Shown in pieces: positions 63,018 through 64,000 of a stretch of DNA of 64,000 bases (its first letter is position 1; each line of letters opens with the position of its first letter). The notes under the pieces are model-generated. The model had not been told where the DNA came from and ran no database searches. It saw nothing but the letters and a program-made list of their open reading frames with translations. Source of the stretch: DASUAL01 sp035763805 (GTDB taxonomy: Bacteria > Gemmatimonadota > Gemmatimonadetes > Gemmatimonadales > GWC2-71-9); assembly GCA_035763805.1 (NCBI GenBank), contig DASUAL010000027.1, forward strand, positions 1 to 64,000, given 5' to 3'. Both the position numbers and the translations under genes were made by a program.

Positions 63018-64000
63018 CGCGGCCGCGACTCCTCGACCAGCCGCTGGAACCGCGGGTGGGAGCGCAAGGCGTCGAATACCGGCAAGCGCAAGAAATACGA
63101 TAAGAACCAGCCCCGCGGTTTCACCTCTTCCAGCACGTCGATCGCGCGCTCGCGGCGTCTGGCAGCCACAAAGGCGGAGCTCAGCCAGTGTCCCTCGATC
63201 GCGCCGAGAACGGGAGGATTTCCAGCCCCGGCCATAACGCTGTCGATGCGAGCTCCGGCTGCGAGCGTGTCGCCCTCGTATGCCTCAACCGCAGCCAGCG
63301 CCGCTTGGCCAACACGTCCCGCGCCGAGGCGGATGGCGGTCTCGGCATCTGCTCGCGCCCGAATGGTCTCTCCGAGCAGCAGGTGAGTCCTCGCGCGGGC
63401 GGCATAGCCGTAGGCGAACCCGGGATCGACCTGCAAGGCGCTGTCCTGCCAAAGGCGGGCCTCCGCAGGGCGTCGATAAATGAGCATCAGGGTGGCGAGT
63501 TGCGCTAGCGTGATCGCCCGCTCGGGCTCGAGCGCCAGCGCGTGCCGGTACGCCGCTGAAGCGGCGGAATCTTCCTCGAGCGCGACGAGGATCTGCCCAT
63601 ACTGGTGATACGCCTCCGCGTTACCGGTGTCCAGGACGATTCCACGCTCCAGCGCGTCCTTGGAGTGCGTCAGGCTCGTCGGATCCCGTTGCGCCAAGAG
63701 ATACCCTCGCGCCATCCACGCGTCCGAAGCGGTGGAATCGAGCAGAGTGGCGCTGTCCGCGGCCCGAAGTCCCTCGGCGAGCAGGCTCTCCGTGGGCAGG
63801 CTCGGATGCTCCCACCCCCAGTCGAGGAACAGCGCGTAGGCGTACGCGGTCCGTGCCAGCGCGCGGGGAAACGCCGCGTCCAGCCGCGTCGCGTCCTCGT
63901 ACTCCTCGATCGCCCGAGCCGCCGCCCGTGGCGTCCGCTGGGCGAGCAGGTGGTTGCCTCTGAGGAAGTGGTCGTACGCCTCGGAGCTTCGAGTGGAACG
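63014..64000 (-). CDS. TPR paralog, 5' end cut by window
   Basis: The frame is open to the window edge (329 codons to the stop). The first readable residues, EAYDHFLRGNHLLAQRTPRA, match AYDHFLRGNYYLAQRTARAV of the downstream gene, and both end in FQRLVEESRPR/FQRLVEESQPR, so they are tandem paralogs. TPR units include ALERGIVLDTGNAEAYHQYG and AYRHALALEPERAITLAQLA. The missing N-terminus presumably holds the TolB-N-like domain. Confidence 0.85.
   Translation of the reverse strand, partial: RSTRSSEAYDHFLRGNHLLAQRTPRAAARAIEEYEDATRLDAAFPRALARTAYAYALFLDWGWEHPSLPTESLLAEGLRAADSATLLDSTASDAWMARGYLLAQRDPTSLTHSKDALERGIVLDTGNAEAYHQYGQILVALEEDSAASAAYRHALALEPERAITLAQLATLMLIYRRPAEARLWQDSALQVDPGFAYGYAARARTHLLLGETIRARADAETAIRLGAGRVGQAALAAVEAYEGDTLAAGARIDSVMAGAGNPPVLGAIEGHWLSSAFVAARRRERAIDVLEEVKPRGWFLSYFLRLPVFDALRSHPRFQRLVEESRPR

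Overview
GC-rich bacterial chromosome segment of 64 kb, densely packed, with many overlapping stop/start pairs (ATGA, GTGA). The best guess for the organism is Gemmatimonadota or a neighbouring soil phylum. This rests on the GWxTD-type protein, HEAT and TPR lipoproteins, Ser/Thr kinase and TolB/TPR paralogs, and the rpmH-rnpA-yidD-yidC-mnmE / dnaA-dnaN layout. It is an inference from gene content; no marker tree could be run. I saw no tRNA, transposase, integrase, prophage or CRISPR array.

Layout. (1) 1-17.6 kb, housekeeping: an ECF sigma factor cut by the window edge with its membrane partner, two HEAT-repeat exported proteins, a DUF218 protein, a NUDIX hydrolase, a second ECF sigma/anti-sigma pair, then a translationally coupled run holA, SPOR protein, mutS, TonB-domain lipoprotein, cystathionine beta-synthase, ddl, rhomboid, GWxTD protein and an HExxH protein. 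(2) 17.7-43.4 kb, a one-carbon island: fae, mtdB, a DUF1464 protein, a minus-strand cofactor operon (ATP-grasp, RimK-like, mfnD-like, mfnF-like), a ferredoxin and ferredoxin-NADP reductase, formylmethanofuran dehydrogenase subunits D, B, A and C, ftr, mch, and then tetrahydromethanopterin/methanofuran biosynthesis genes (CitG-like, PTPS, HisA-like, mfnE, mfnB, SDR, PCD, DHPS-like, pabB, pabA, DUF447, mptG). (3) 43.4-47.6 kb, a xox operon: near-consensus promoter, long leader, lanthanide-type methanol dehydrogenase xoxF, xoxJ, a mono-heme cytochrome c (xoxG-like) and a periplasmic pentapeptide protein. (4) 47.6-54.8 kb, the replication-origin neighbourhood: doxX-like, mnmE, yidC, yidD, rnpA and rpmH on the minus strand, dnaA and dnaN on the plus strand, and a candidate oriC between dnaA and dnaN. 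(5) 54.8-64 kb: a transglycosylase, a Ser/Thr kinase, outer-membrane and lipoprotein genes, RNase P RNA, and two tandem TolB/TPR paralogs, the last cut by the window edge.

How it fits together. XoxF oxidises methanol in the periplasm and passes electrons to the adjacent cytochrome. Formaldehyde is trapped by Fae on tetrahydromethanopterin, oxidised by MtdB, opened by Mch and transferred by Ftr to methanofuran. The formylmethanofuran module differs from the hydrolytic Fhc of model proteobacterial methylotrophs. It has a FwdD subunit, and its FwdB keeps the four-cysteine Fe-S motif and the metal-ligand cysteine. It sits next to a ferredoxin and a ferredoxin-NADP reductase. This suggests direct oxidation to CO2 with electrons going to ferredoxin and NADP. 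No formate dehydrogenase, PQQ biosynthesis, serine-cycle or RuMP genes are in the window, so carbon assimilation cannot be judged.

Other structure: three copies of a long imperfect hairpin repeat lie inside reading frames, two of them encoding signal peptides. Possible structured RNA leaders precede fae and xoxF.
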